From Microbacterium sp. W4I4 (lineage in GTDB: Bacteria; Actinomycetota; Actinomycetes; Actinomycetales; Microbacteriaceae), in the NCBI RefSeq assembly GCF_030816235.1, contig NZ_JAUSXT010000001.1:1922001-1986000 (forward strand): a DNA stretch of 64,000 nt. Direction: 5' to 3'. Under the pieces are notes generated by a model. That model ran no database searches. It had not been told where the DNA came from and saw only the letters and a program-made list of their open reading frames with translations. A program made the translations under genes and the position numbers. Below, in pieces: positions 53,201 to 60,759 of this stretch; within the stretch, counting starts at the first letter, position 1; the number at the start of each line of letters is the position of its first letter.

Positions 53201-53303
53201 CATAGGCGAGTGCCATGCCGGTCAGAACGACACTGCCTGCCAGCACTCCGGCGGTGGCGGCAAGGGTCTTCGGACGCGCCCGAAACCACGACAGGACCTT
53301 CAT
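47211..53303 (-). CDS. Giant Ig-like/fibronectin III exported protein A
   Basis: A 2,030-residue protein. A membrane segment or signal anchor (about 10-33) follows the basic MKVLSWFRARPK. Residues about 40-390 look like a beta-propeller (repeated DGTVYAVSA-like strands), with a four-cysteine-bearing stretch near 300. About nine or ten Ig-like domains of the VCBS/Big_9 type follow (about 398-1465), many with the VLANDSDPxGD signature. Then come five fibronectin III domains (about 1465-1935) and a 95-residue C-terminal tip with four cysteines. It is expected to project from the surface as a long stalk. GGGGGAG precedes the ATG. The next gene upstream encodes a paralogue. moxR-DUF58-kinase genes follow in the same direction, implying control or assembly by that module. 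Confidence 0.9.
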   Translation of the reverse strand: MKVLSWFRARPKTLAATAGVLAGSVVLTGMALAYDGLPTAKVELNDAGVWLTKSSSLLVGHFNHESTVLDGGLRTASENYDILQDGDKVLVVDQGSSTLTAIDPARVSLTDSTTIPGDAKVALGNRAAAVLDRASGDLWVIGVDEVAGFDIKATEPIAELGKNADVTVGRDGTVYAVSAKDGDIVTVPVDAQGEPEDPTTASVEGIDKKSTPTITAVGDVPVVLDSRSGRVVAPGGVNAKIDGGEDAVLQQASTASDSVILANSSALLAVPLGGGDIVTTRAGGTGTPAAPVFLQGCSYAAWGGSGRFLRDCAGERDDVAEKIPGGEKSSSLVFRVNRDVIVLNDIIGGEAWLADESLQRVDDWSILTPPKGESEDEDESTEETVESSLPERKEENTPPVAEDDRLGVRPGGTTLLPVLDNDNDSDGDVLVASLLGAQPSIGEVQPILNGGALQIMVPEDATGSASFTYQVDDGRAAGTDSATVTATVFDWDTNSAPKPKRPTKLSVESGGTLSYNLLPDWIDPQGDDVYLKEVVAAAGDEVDYTTDGQMTYRALGSLQGRKEIVVIVSDSLGETATGKILLDVKPPGTTVPVTNADHIVTRVGETATVSPLANDTSSGLDELRLTRVDPLDGVGIQPDYPKKQFAFQSQKAGVFYVQYLVSAGQADAKGIVRVDVLDKQESELPPVAVRDVALLPQGSEALVGVLANDSDPSGGVLVIQSVTLPPRSGIAVSVLNHETLRISDQGGLTEPVKISYRISNGSKSADADVTVVPIPAPSKISPPVTHDDEAVVRVGDVVTIPVLDNDVHPNGDVMHVAPDLIEPLADPKDGEAFVSQDKVRFQANNEPGTVYLTYEAVDSMGQKAGGHITVQVLPLDEEVNAPPRPRDLTARALSGTTVRIPVPLDGIDVDGDSVELLGQDIAPIKGQITETGSNYLEYEAFEGSTGVDTLVYRVRDRLGAEGTATLRIGIAPADATNQAPFAVKDTVVVRPNRSVAVPVLANDSDPEGDEIRLVKDGLTLPKAGGVEARISGDRVIVTVPAGEQEASLRYTIRDAKGAEAQAAILVTVDDDVPLMSPIARDDWVRVEDLKDTLTTDLDILANDEDPDGTADGLTIAVGDGAKLVGDDKARVTVTEDRQLIKYTVTDQDDLVASAFIFVPAISELRPALLSTKPVEVKSGETKELPLSDYVTVAGGGTVRLTEASKVSSAHGNGDTLIKDETTLIYTSQKGYFGKDALNFEVTDGKTVEDPKGRKSTLSIPILVLPPENQPPVFVNGQVDVAPGEEATSLDLAALTTDPDEDDADNIEYRISGQPGEGVNARLDGSRLLVDASTTTPKGTATMVGLTITDGTTEPVEGTVAVTVTASTRELAVAGPDKIDQADQGKKITVPVLINDINPFEDEGTPLKIVSALVESGSGLAGVAGDQVEVTPDKSFVGVMVVRYRIQDATKDPDREVDGRITVIVQGVPDAPGVPRVTTVEDRTVVLAWSAPSNNGAEIDHYTVTSVGGRPYTKVCETTTCTLDGLTNNVEYTFQVVAHNRVGDGEPSPASEPARPDVRPERPLPPKLAFGDKSLLVTWETPQSNGSPVESYTLQISPAPLSGSSEKTGVTGNSLTWDGLENGTSYQVRVQAHNKAPDPSDYSMLSLAEIPAGKPGTVAAPAVNSAPSVGSEAQMTVSWGNADPNGDAVKNYDLVIYRGGSVFQTLAVGTATSKTVSVPTNSADYTYAVRATNKAGTGDLSPQSAPQRAFGSPGAPTNVTAKEGDRKITISGSVPSSARNGANESEIHYQYSLNGGTWVNWNGAAIAATNGDTYTVRMRAYSVIDGQQSQPGPASAPSNAVIPYGAPFAPTGSASRSGDKSVRLTWNAGGSDNGRPVTTYISVDGGGWQQVATSGERTVGSTYSTEHTIKVRATATEGGSAESGTYRATSGPKPDTTPKAWLSEGSTVSGCTAVGGGSCHYYKVTTNQYFNGGDYYVECRAGGSYVGNNAGYKFHIPSGGSAQVQCWSGYSNDKQLVIKSGNPGNAYGTFY

Positions 53304-53345
53304 TCAGCAATCTCCCCCCGGACGCCGACCGTGCGCGCCCGTGTT

Positions 53346-53373
53346 ATTGTAACCGGCTGATCGCGTGACGAAA
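53346..53373 (-). promoter_or_regulatory. Promoter of giant protein A and probably the downstream operon
   Basis: TACAAT (53351-53346) and TTTCGT (53373-53368) are 16 bp apart on the minus strand. The leader to the ATG at 53303 would be about 36 nt. It lies in the 150-bp gap after giant protein B, so A can be expressed independently of B. Confidence 0.5.
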
Positions 53374-53453
53374 GAGGCGCGGGGATGGGCAGAAGTACCC
53401 GTGGCGTGGCCGGCGACCGCTGCGTCCGTCTCATCCGCTTCATGGACAATCGA

Positions 53454-56400
53454 TCAGTACCAGGTCATCGCCGCGGCGTCACCCCAGCCGCCTATCGTCG
53501 CCCAGACCGTCGCGCCAGGGTTCCCGAAGTAGCACGTGAGGTTCACCGTGCCGTTGGCCGGCACGTATACGGTTCTGCCGCCCCAGCGCTGGCCCGGGTT
53601 CGGACCATCGTTGCAGTACAGCGGATAATTGCCCGCGGGGAAATCGGTCACCGAGATCGCCATGTACGCGCAGGAGTAAGTCGTGCATGCGTCGCCGTTG
53701 CCCGTCCCAGGCCAGTATCCGGGGGTGCCCTTCACGGTCGTGGCCCTGGGAACCGGGGGCGCATCGGTGGTTGCGGAGTATGTCCCCGATTCCGCCGCGC
53801 CACCCGGGGAGGCAACGGCCCGGACCCGGATGCTGTGCGTTTGGTTGTACCCGTTGCCGACAGTCCGACTTCCGCTCGTCGCGACCTGCTCCCAGCCCCC
53901 GCCGTTCACGCTTATGTACGTGGTCACGGGGCGGCCGTTGTCGGATCCGCCCGCGTTCCAGGTGAGGTTGATCGCGGTGGCGCCCGACTTCGACGCCGAA
54001 CCCGTCGGTGCGAATGGTGTGCCGTACGGGGTCACCTGGTTGGACGCAGCGGAGGCGTCGCCAGGTTGCGACTGCTGGCCGTCGATCACCGAATACGCCC
54101 TCAGCCGCACGGTGTAGTCCGTCCCGTTCTCAGCGGGGATCGCCCCGCCGTTCCAGTTCGTCCACGACCCGCCGGTGATCAGGTACTGGTAATGGAGCTC
54201 GCTCCGCTTGGCGCCGTTGAGGTCCGAGTCCGGAACCGAACCGCTGACCGTGATCTGCCTGTCGCCTTCAGTCGCCTTCACATTGGTCGGCGCACCCGGT
54301 TTGCCGAAGGCGCGGCGCGGCGCGGACTGCGGGCTGAGGTCGCTGTCGCCGGCCTTGTTCGTCGATCGCACGGCGTAGGTGTAGTCGGCGGGATCGGTCG
54401 GAACCGAGACCGTCTGCGATGTCGCCGTCCCGACCGACACGGTCTTGAAGACGCTGCCGCCGCGATAGATGACCAGGTCGTAGTTCTTGACCGCGTCGCC
54501 GTTCGGATCCGCGTTGCCCCAGCTGACCGTCATCTGCGCCTCGCTGCCGACCGACGGCGCGCTCTGCACCTGCGGTGCGGCCACCACGCCGGGCTTGCCG
54601 GCGGGGATCTCGGCCAGGGAGAACTGACTGAAGTCGGATGGGTCGGGCGCCTGGTTGTGCGCCTGCACCCGAACCTGATAGCTCGTGCCGTTCTCGAGTC
54701 CGTCCCAGATGATGAGGTTGAGGGTGCCACTGACGGACTTCTCCGAGGATCCGCTCAGCGGCGCCGGCGAGATCTGCAGCGTGTACGACTCCACCGGCGA
54801 GCCATTGGACTGCGGTGTCGTCCACCGCACCTTCAGAGACTTGTCGCCGAACTCGAGCGTGGGCGGCAGCGGCTTCTCGGGACGGACATCGGGTCGCGCA
54901 GGTTCGGACACCGGCGAGGGCTCACCATCGCCGACGCGATTGTGCGCGACGACCTGGAAGGTGTACTCCACGTTGTTCACGAGACCGTCAAGCGTACATG
55001 TGGTCGTCTCGCACGTCTTCGAATAGGGACGCCCACCGACCGAGGTCACGGTGTAGTGGTCGATCTCGGCGCCGTTGTTGGACGGAGCCGACCAGGCCAG
55101 TACCACTGTACGGTCCTCGACGGTCGTCACCCGGGGAACACCCGGTGCATCCGGCACACCCTGCACGATCACGGTGATCCGACCGTCGACCTCACGATCG
55201 GGGTCCTTCGTCGCGTCCTGGATGCGATAGCGCACGACCATCACCCCGACGAACTTCTTGCCGGGGGTGACTTCGACCTCATCACCCGCCACACGTGCGT
55301 CGCCGTCACCGCTCTCCACGGCGGCTGCGAGCACCTTCAGCGGAATGCCCTCCTTGTCGAACGGATTGATGTCGTTCCCCAGAACGGGCACGGTGATCGT
55401 CTGTCCCTGATCAGCCTCATCGATCGTGTCGGGGCTCGCCACGGCGAGATCACGAGTGGATGCGGTGACCGTCACCGACACCGTGCCCTCGACGGGCTCC
55501 GTCGTGCCGTCGGTGATCGTCAGGCGAACGGCCGTCGTGGTGCCCTTCGGTGTCGTGGTCGGCGCCTCGACCAGGAGTCGAGTGCCTTCCAGTCGCGCGC
55601 TGACGCCCTCGCCAGGCTGGCCGGAGACGCGGTACTGGATCTTGTCCGCGTCCTCCTTGTCGGGATCCGTGGTCAATGCGGCCAGATCCAGCGACGTCGC
55701 GTCCTCGCCCGGCGCCACCTCGACCTGTCCGTTCACGAAGACCGGGGGCTGATTCTCGGGAGGCAGCACCAGGATCGGGATCGAGAGGGTGCTCTTGCGA
55801 CCCTTCGGATCCTCGACCGTCTTGCCGTCGGTCACCTCGAAGTTCAAAGAATCCTTGCCGAAGTAGCCCTTCTGAGACGTGTAGACCAAAGTGGTCTCGT
55901 TCTTGATCAGGGTGTCGCCGTTGCCGTGCCCGGAACTGACCTTCGACGCCTCCGTCAGGCGGACGGTGCCGCCGCCGGCGACAGTGACATACTCCGACAG
56001 CGGCAGCTCCTTCGTCTCCCCGCTCTTCACCTCCACCGGCTTCGTGGACACCAGCGAGGGGCGCAACTCACTGATCGAAGGCACGAAGATGAACGCCGAG
56101 GCCACCCTGTCATCCTCATCGGTGACGGTGTACCTGATCAGCTGACGGTCCTCCGTCACGGTGACCCGGGCCTTGCGGTCGCCGACGAGTTTCGCGCCGT
56201 CCTCGATCGCGACCTTCAGCCCCTCGGCGGTGCCATCCGGATCCTCGTCGTTGCCGAGAATGTCGAGATCGGTGGTGAGCGAATCCTTCAGATCCTCCAC
56301 GCGCACGCGATCGTCCCTGGCGATCGGCGTCATCAACGGGACGTCCTCATCCACCGTCACCAGGATGGGGGCGTCTGCTTCGGCGCCCTTCGCGTCACGG

Positions 56401-59400
56401 ATGGTGTATCTCAACGACGCCTCCATCTCGTGGTCCGGCACGACGACGATGACCCGGTCGCCCGAGAGGGTCGCCTTCAGCCCGCTCTTCTCGGGAACGT
56501 CGAGGCCGTCCTTCACCAGGCGGATCTCGTCGCCCTCCGGGTCGGAGTCATTGGCCAGCACGGGCACGGCGACCGAGCGGCCGGGCCGCACGACCACGGC
56601 GTCCTTCACGGCATAGGGCGCCTGGTTCGTCGCCTCGGGAGGGGCGATGCCGACCCGGATCGTGGCGGTGCCCTCGGCGCCCAGGCGGTCTCGCACACGG
56701 TAGGTGAACGTGTCCACACCGGCCGAGTCGGCGAATGCCTCGTACTCCAGGTAGTCGCCGCCGGTCTCGGTGATCTGACCCTTGATGGGGGCGATGTCCT
56801 GGCCCAGCAGCTCGACGGAGTCGCCGTCGCCGTCGATCTCGTCGAGCAGGACCGGGATCCTGATCGTCCCGCCCGCCAGGGCACGGGCGGTCAAGTCACG
56901 GGGCCGCGGCGGGGCGTTGACATCGGCATCCAGTGGCAGAATCTGCACGGTGATGTGACCACCGGCCTTCTGCCCCATCGAATCCTCGGCCTCGTAGGTG
57001 AGATAGACCGTGCGAGCCTCGGACCCGGCGCGGAAGCGCACCTGGTCCTGTGAGACGAACGCCTCGCCGTCCTTCGGATCCACCAGCGGCTCGATCAGTT
57101 CCGGTGCGACGTGCATCACGTCCCCGTTGGGATGCACATCGTTGTCCAGCACCGGGATCGTCACCACATCACCGACGCGGACCACTGCCTCATCGTCGTG
57201 GGCCACGGGCGCGGCGAGCTTCGACGGTGCGGGGATGGGCACCACGGTCACATCCCCCTCGGCGGATTTCGAGCCGTTCGAGATGCGGTAGGTGACCTTC
57301 ACCGGCGCGTCCAGGGCACCCTGATCGCTGATGCGCAGCGTCTCATGGTTGAGCACGGACACGGCGATCCCGCTGTGCGGCGGCACCGTCACCGACTGCA
57401 CCACGAGCACTCCCCCGGAGGGGTCGGAGTCGTTGTCGAGAACCCCGACCAGCGCCTCGCTGCCCTTGGGCAGCAGAGCGATATCGCGCACCGCCACCGG
57501 CGGCAGCTCCGACTCCTGCTTGTCCAGCACGTCCACGCGCACGATGCCCTTGGCATCCGCCTGACCTGCCGACACCAGGTACTGCACATAGAACACACCG
57601 GCCGCGGCCGCGTTGAACGTGAACTTCTTCTTCGGATAGTCCGGCAGCACCCGGGCCGTCTCGAGCGGATCCACGCGGGTCAGGCGCAACTCGTCGCGAC
57701 CCGAACTCGTGTCGTTCGCCAGGGGGAACACGGTCGCCGTCTCGCCGACGCGGGTGACGATGTGGTCCGCGTTCGTGACCGGGATCGTCGTCCCCGGCGG
57801 CTTGACGTCGAGCAGGATCTTTCCGCTCACGGCCTCCCCCAGGGAGTCCGAGACGACGATCTCGATCTCCTTGCGGCCCTGCAGACTCCCCACCGCGCGA
57901 TAGGTCAGCTGACCGTCGGTGGTGAAGTCGACCTCATCCCCTTGCGCGGGGATCACGTTCTGCAGGTAGACGTCGTCGCCCTGAGGGTCGATCCAGTCGG
58001 GCAGCACGTTGTAGGAGAGCGTGCCACCGGACTCGACGGAGAGCTTGGTGACGCGCTTCGCCTTCGGCGCCGAGTTCGTGTCCCAGTCATAGACGGTGGC
58101 GGTGACGACGGCGGTGTCGGTGCCGTTCGGGCGACCGTCATCCACCTCGTAGGTGAAGGACGCCTGCCCGGTGGCGTCCTCAGGCACCATGATCTGCAGC
58201 GCCGCGCCGTTCAGGATCGGCTGCACCTCGCCGATCGACGGCTGTGCATCGGCGAGAGAGGCCACCAGGACGTCGCCGTCGGAGTCGTTGTCGTTGTCGA
58301 GCACGGGAAGCAGCGTGGTTCCGCCCGGCCGCACTCCGAGGCCGGGATCGTCCTCGGCGACCGGAGGAGTGTTCTCCTCCTTGCGATCGGGCAGGGAGGT
58401 CTCGATGGTCTCCTGCGTGGACTCGTCCTCGTCCTCGGTGTCGCCGTCGGGCGGCGTCAGGATCGACCAGTCGTCCACGCGCTGCAGGCTCTCATCGGCC
58501 AGCCACGCCTCACCGCCGATGATGTCGTTCAGCACGATGACGTCGCGGTTCACCCGGAACGTCAGGCGGGTGCTCTTCTCAGCGCCGGGGATCTTCTCGG
58601 CGACATCGCTGCGCTCTCCGGCGCAGTCGCGGATGAACCGAGCAGAGCCTGCCCAGGCGCCGTACGTGCAGCCCTTCAGGTACACGGGTGCGGCGGGGAT
58701 GCCCTCGCCGCCGGCTTCGACCGCCACAGGGTCGGATCCGTCCATCGGCACGCGGACGAGCTGATGCACGCCGGCGAGCGCCACCGCATCGGTCTCGGCG
58801 GATGCCTGCTGCAGCACGGCGTCCTTCGCGGACCCCATGCCCAGCTCGCCGAGCTCGGTGCGGAAGCCGCCGGGAGTGGTCACCACTCCCGCAGCGGCGT
58901 CCAGCACCACCGGGGTAACGCCGACTGCGGTGATCGAGGGACGCTCGGATGAGTCGATCTTGCCGACCGAATCGGACTTCGGCTCCAGAGGATCACCCTG
59001 CGCGTCCACGGGAATGGTGACGACTTCGCCGCGCGCGGCGGACAGCGCAAAGACGGTGCCGTCGCGTCCGACGACGACGTCGGCGTTCTTCCCCAGCTTG
59101 ATCAGGGGTTCTTCGCCCTTGATGTCGAAGCCCGAGATCGCCGTCGTGCCGACCACCCAGAGGTCGCCGGAGGCGCGATCCAGCACGGCGGCGGTGCGTG
59201 CACCGAGGGAGACCTTCGCATCGGGAGGGAGCGGAGCACTGTCATCGAGCGACACCCGTGCGGGGTTCACCGCCGTCAGCGTCATGCTGCCCCGGTCCGC
59301 GACCAGAACGGTGCCGCCGTCCTGGAGGACGTCGTAGTCCTCGCCGGCCGTGCGCAGTCCGCCGTCGAGCACCGTGGACTCATGATTGAAGTGGCCGACC

Positions 59401-59573
59401 AGCAGGCTCGAGGTCTTCGTCAGCCACACGCCCGCATCGTTGAGCTCGACCTTCGCGGTCGGCAGCCCGTCATAGGCGAAAGCCATGCCGGTGAGCGCGA
59501 CCGCACCCACCACGACCCCCGCCGTCGCCGCCAGTCTCTTCGGGCGCGCCCGCACCCACGTCAGTACTCGCAT
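53454..59573 (-). CDS. Giant Ig-like/fibronectin III exported protein B
   Basis: A 2,039-residue paralogue of protein A with the same order of parts: basic N-terminus and membrane segment (MRVLTWVRARPKRL, about 10-33), propeller-like region, nine or ten Ig-like domains, five fibronectin III domains and a four-cysteine C-terminal tip. Most of the Ig and fibronectin region is nearly identical to A by eye, while the propeller and above all the last 95 residues differ strongly. It arose by tandem duplication. GGGGGGAA precedes the ATG at 59573. It is the first gene of the region-3 unit. The family is recognised only by its repeat domains; adhesion or matrix contact is inference. Confidence 0.9.
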   Translation of the reverse strand: MRVLTWVRARPKRLAATAGVVVGAVALTGMAFAYDGLPTAKVELNDAGVWLTKTSSLLVGHFNHESTVLDGGLRTAGEDYDVLQDGGTVLVADRGSMTLTAVNPARVSLDDSAPLPPDAKVSLGARTAAVLDRASGDLWVVGTTAISGFDIKGEEPLIKLGKNADVVVGRDGTVFALSAARGEVVTIPVDAQGDPLEPKSDSVGKIDSSERPSITAVGVTPVVLDAAAGVVTTPGGFRTELGELGMGSAKDAVLQQASAETDAVALAGVHQLVRVPMDGSDPVAVEAGGEGIPAAPVYLKGCTYGAWAGSARFIRDCAGERSDVAEKIPGAEKSTRLTFRVNRDVIVLNDIIGGEAWLADESLQRVDDWSILTPPDGDTEDEDESTQETIETSLPDRKEENTPPVAEDDPGLGVRPGGTTLLPVLDNDNDSDGDVLVASLADAQPSIGEVQPILNGAALQIMVPEDATGQASFTYEVDDGRPNGTDTAVVTATVYDWDTNSAPKAKRVTKLSVESGGTLSYNVLPDWIDPQGDDVYLQNVIPAQGDEVDFTTDGQLTYRAVGSLQGRKEIEIVVSDSLGEAVSGKILLDVKPPGTTIPVTNADHIVTRVGETATVFPLANDTSSGRDELRLTRVDPLETARVLPDYPKKKFTFNAAAAGVFYVQYLVSAGQADAKGIVRVDVLDKQESELPPVAVRDIALLPKGSEALVGVLDNDSDPSGGVLVVQSVTVPPHSGIAVSVLNHETLRISDQGALDAPVKVTYRISNGSKSAEGDVTVVPIPAPSKLAAPVAHDDEAVVRVGDVVTIPVLDNDVHPNGDVMHVAPELIEPLVDPKDGEAFVSQDQVRFRAGSEARTVYLTYEAEDSMGQKAGGHITVQILPLDADVNAPPRPRDLTARALAGGTIRIPVLLDEIDGDGDSVELLGQDIAPIKGQITETGGDYLEYEAFADSAGVDTFTYRVRDRLGAEGTATIRVGIAPPEATNQAPYAVKDAVVVRPGRSVAVPVLANDSDPEGDEIRLVKDGLDVPEKSGLKATLSGDRVIVVVPDHEMEASLRYTIRDAKGAEADAPILVTVDEDVPLMTPIARDDRVRVEDLKDSLTTDLDILGNDEDPDGTAEGLKVAIEDGAKLVGDRKARVTVTEDRQLIRYTVTDEDDRVASAFIFVPSISELRPSLVSTKPVEVKSGETKELPLSEYVTVAGGGTVRLTEASKVSSGHGNGDTLIKNETTLVYTSQKGYFGKDSLNFEVTDGKTVEDPKGRKSTLSIPILVLPPENQPPVFVNGQVEVAPGEDATSLDLAALTTDPDKEDADKIQYRVSGQPGEGVSARLEGTRLLVEAPTTTPKGTTTAVRLTITDGTTEPVEGTVSVTVTASTRDLAVASPDTIDEADQGQTITVPVLGNDINPFDKEGIPLKVLAAAVESGDGDARVAGDEVEVTPGKKFVGVMVVRYRIQDATKDPDREVDGRITVIVQGVPDAPGVPRVTTVEDRTVVLAWSAPSNNGAEIDHYTVTSVGGRPYSKTCETTTCTLDGLVNNVEYTFQVVAHNRVGDGEPSPVSEPARPDVRPEKPLPPTLEFGDKSLKVRWTTPQSNGSPVESYTLQISPAPLSGSSEKSVSGTLNLIIWDGLENGTSYQVRVQAHNQAPDPSDFSQFSLAEIPAGKPGVVAAPQVQSAPSVGSEAQMTVSWGNADPNGDAVKNYDLVIYRGGSVFKTVSVGTATSQTVSVPTDPADYTYAVRSTNKAGDSDLSPQSAPRRAFGKPGAPTNVKATEGDRQITVSGSVPDSDLNGAKRSELHYQYLITGGSWTNWNGGAIPAENGTDYTVRLRAYSVIDGQQSQPGDASAASNQVTPYGTPFAPTGSASKSGATAINLTWNAGGSDNGRPVTTYISVNGGGWEQVATSGSRTVGNGYNQTHSIRVRAVASPGGAAESGTYSATTDAPPVPRATTVKGTPGYWPGTGNGDACTTYSCAYMAISVTDFPAGNYPLYCNDGPNPGQRWGGRTVYVPANGTVNLTCYFGNPGATVWATIGGWGDAAAMTWY

Positions 59574-59613
59574 ACTGGAATTCCCCCCTTGGCGCGCACT
59601 GCACGCCGCGGAA

Positions 59614-59619
59614 AGCCTA
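59614..59619 (-). promoter_or_regulatory. Possible -10 box of giant protein B
   Basis: TAGGCT on the minus strand, 40 nt upstream of the ATG at 59573, again of the TAGGxT class. No clear -35 at the right distance. Confidence 0.35.
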
Positions 59620-59678
59620 GCGTGCCCTCGCCGATCGCGCAGATAGCGAGATCAATCCATCACACGCCTCAGCAGTGC

Positions 59679-60257
59679 TCAGTCCGCGATCGCGCGCCAG
59701 CATCCGTCGACATGATCGTCGACCATCCCCGATGACTGCATGAGCGCGTACATGGTGGTCGGTCCCACGAATCGGAAGCCGCGCTTGCGGAGGGTCTTGC
59801 TCAGGGCAGTGGATGCGTCGGTCACCGCGGGAACGTCGCCGAGTTCCCGAGGGCGGCGAGCGGATGCGGTGGGCGCGAACGACCACATCAGCGCATCCAG
59901 CTCGCCGTCGGCCATGTCGCGCACGAGGACGGCGTTCGAGATCGTGGCCAGGATCTTCGCGCGATTGCGGATGATCCCTGCATCCGCCATCAGCCGATCC
60001 ACGTCGTCCGGCCCGAACTCCGCGACGATCTGCGGATCGAACCCGGCGAACACCTCACGGAAGCGAGGGCGTTTGCGCAGGATGGTGATCCAGCTCAGCC
60101 CTGCCTGGAAGCCCTCCAGCGCCATCTTCTCGAACAGCGCCCGATCGCCGTGCAGCGCAGTGCCCCACTCCTCGTCGTGGTAGCGCCGATACTCGGGGTC
60201 GTCGCCGGTCCACGCGCAGCGCGCCCGTCCGTCCGGGCCGGTCAGCAGCGAGGTCAT
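59679..60257 (-). CDS. tag: DNA-3-methyladenine glycosylase I
   Basis: A 192-residue base-excision repair enzyme that removes 3-methyladenine from alkylated DNA. The N-terminal signature RCAWTGDDPEYRRYHDEEWG is diagnostic. The four zinc ligands known from the E. coli enzyme have counterparts: Cys14, His27, and the His and Cys of DDHVDGCW near the end. The helix-hairpin core FEKMALEGFQAGLSW is present. The ATG at 60257 overlaps the cupin stop by 4 bp, so the two are coupled; an in-frame start at 60341 lies inside the cupin gene. Confidence 0.94.
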   Translation of the reverse strand: MTSLLTGPDGRARCAWTGDDPEYRRYHDEEWGTALHGDRALFEKMALEGFQAGLSWITILRKRPRFREVFAGFDPQIVAEFGPDDVDRLMADAGIIRNRAKILATISNAVLVRDMADGELDALMWSFAPTASARRPRELGDVPAVTDASTALSKTLRKRGFRFVGPTTMYALMQSSGMVDDHVDGCWRAIAD

Positions 60258-60652
60258 GCGTGCCAGGGGAAGGGGCGCTCGCGGTCGAGCTCGGCATCGC
60301 CGGCCGTCTCGCCGAGCGCCATGCCGGCGGCGCGCACGCACACCCAGCGCATCGGCGTCGGGCTGTCGGGCAGTGCGCGCAGCGCGTGCATCACGCCGGG
60401 CTCGACATGGACGACGGTGCCGGCCTCGAGGGGAAGCACCTCGTCGCCGAGCGCGAACTCGCCGCGGCCGTCGATCACGATGTAGATCTCCTCGAGCCTC
60501 CCGTGCGAATGCCAGAACGGCGCTTCACCCCCGGGCTGAGTGGTGTTCACCGATACGCCGGCGAACTGCGAACCGATCTCCTTCTCCAGGAACTGCTTGC
60601 CCCGCTCGCCGCCCCAGGCTGCGAGTTCGCCGATCTGCGTCACGTTGCTCAT
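60254..60652 (-). CDS. Cupin domain protein
   Basis: A 132-residue single-domain cupin. The first motif, FWHSHGRLEEIYIVIDGRGEF, supplies two His and a Glu in the metal-binding pattern, and the second, VHVEPGVMHAL, the last His. Small cupins of this sort act as isomerases, dioxygenases or sugar- and ligand-binding proteins; the substrate here is unknown. It is encoded directly before the DNA glycosylase with a 4-bp overlap. The ATG at 60652 lacks a ribosome binding site and has TAGCGT 7 nt upstream, suggesting a leaderless mRNA. Confidence 0.85.
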   Translation of the reverse strand: MSNVTQIGELAAWGGERGKQFLEKEIGSQFAGVSVNTTQPGGEAPFWHSHGRLEEIYIVIDGRGEFALGDEVLPLEAGTVVHVEPGVMHALRALPDSPTPMRWVCVRAAGMALGETAGDAELDRERPFPWHA

Positions 60653-60659
60653 GAGGATC

Positions 60660-60665
60660 ACGCTA
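60660..60665 (-). promoter_or_regulatory. -10 box of the cupin-tag unit (probably leaderless)
   Basis: TAGCGT ends 7 nt before the ATG at 60652, and no ribosome binding site is present. Confidence 0.4.
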
Positions 60666-60688
60666 CCCGGCAGGTGCGACATCCCATG

Positions 60689-60753
60689 CCGACCATGTGG
60701 CACACATGGCCGTATCACGCAGGGCGATTCCGACCATGTGGCACACATGGCCG
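60689..60753. repeat. Twin palindromes with CCATGTG arms
   Basis: Two identical 24-bp copies (60689-60712 and 60730-60753), 41 bp apart, each hold CCATGTG-GCA-CACATGG. They fill the gap between the acyl-CoA oxidase stop and the cupin promoter. They could act as a double terminator or as operators for a dimeric regulator. Confidence 0.7.
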
Positions 60754-60759
60754 GGTGAT

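Noticed and set aside
47817-57053. Plus-strand open frames of 1,048 and 1,222 codons (47817-50963, 53385-57053)
   Set aside because: His/Arg-rich low-complexity translations opposite the two giant genes; their mutual similarity follows from the duplicated sense strand.
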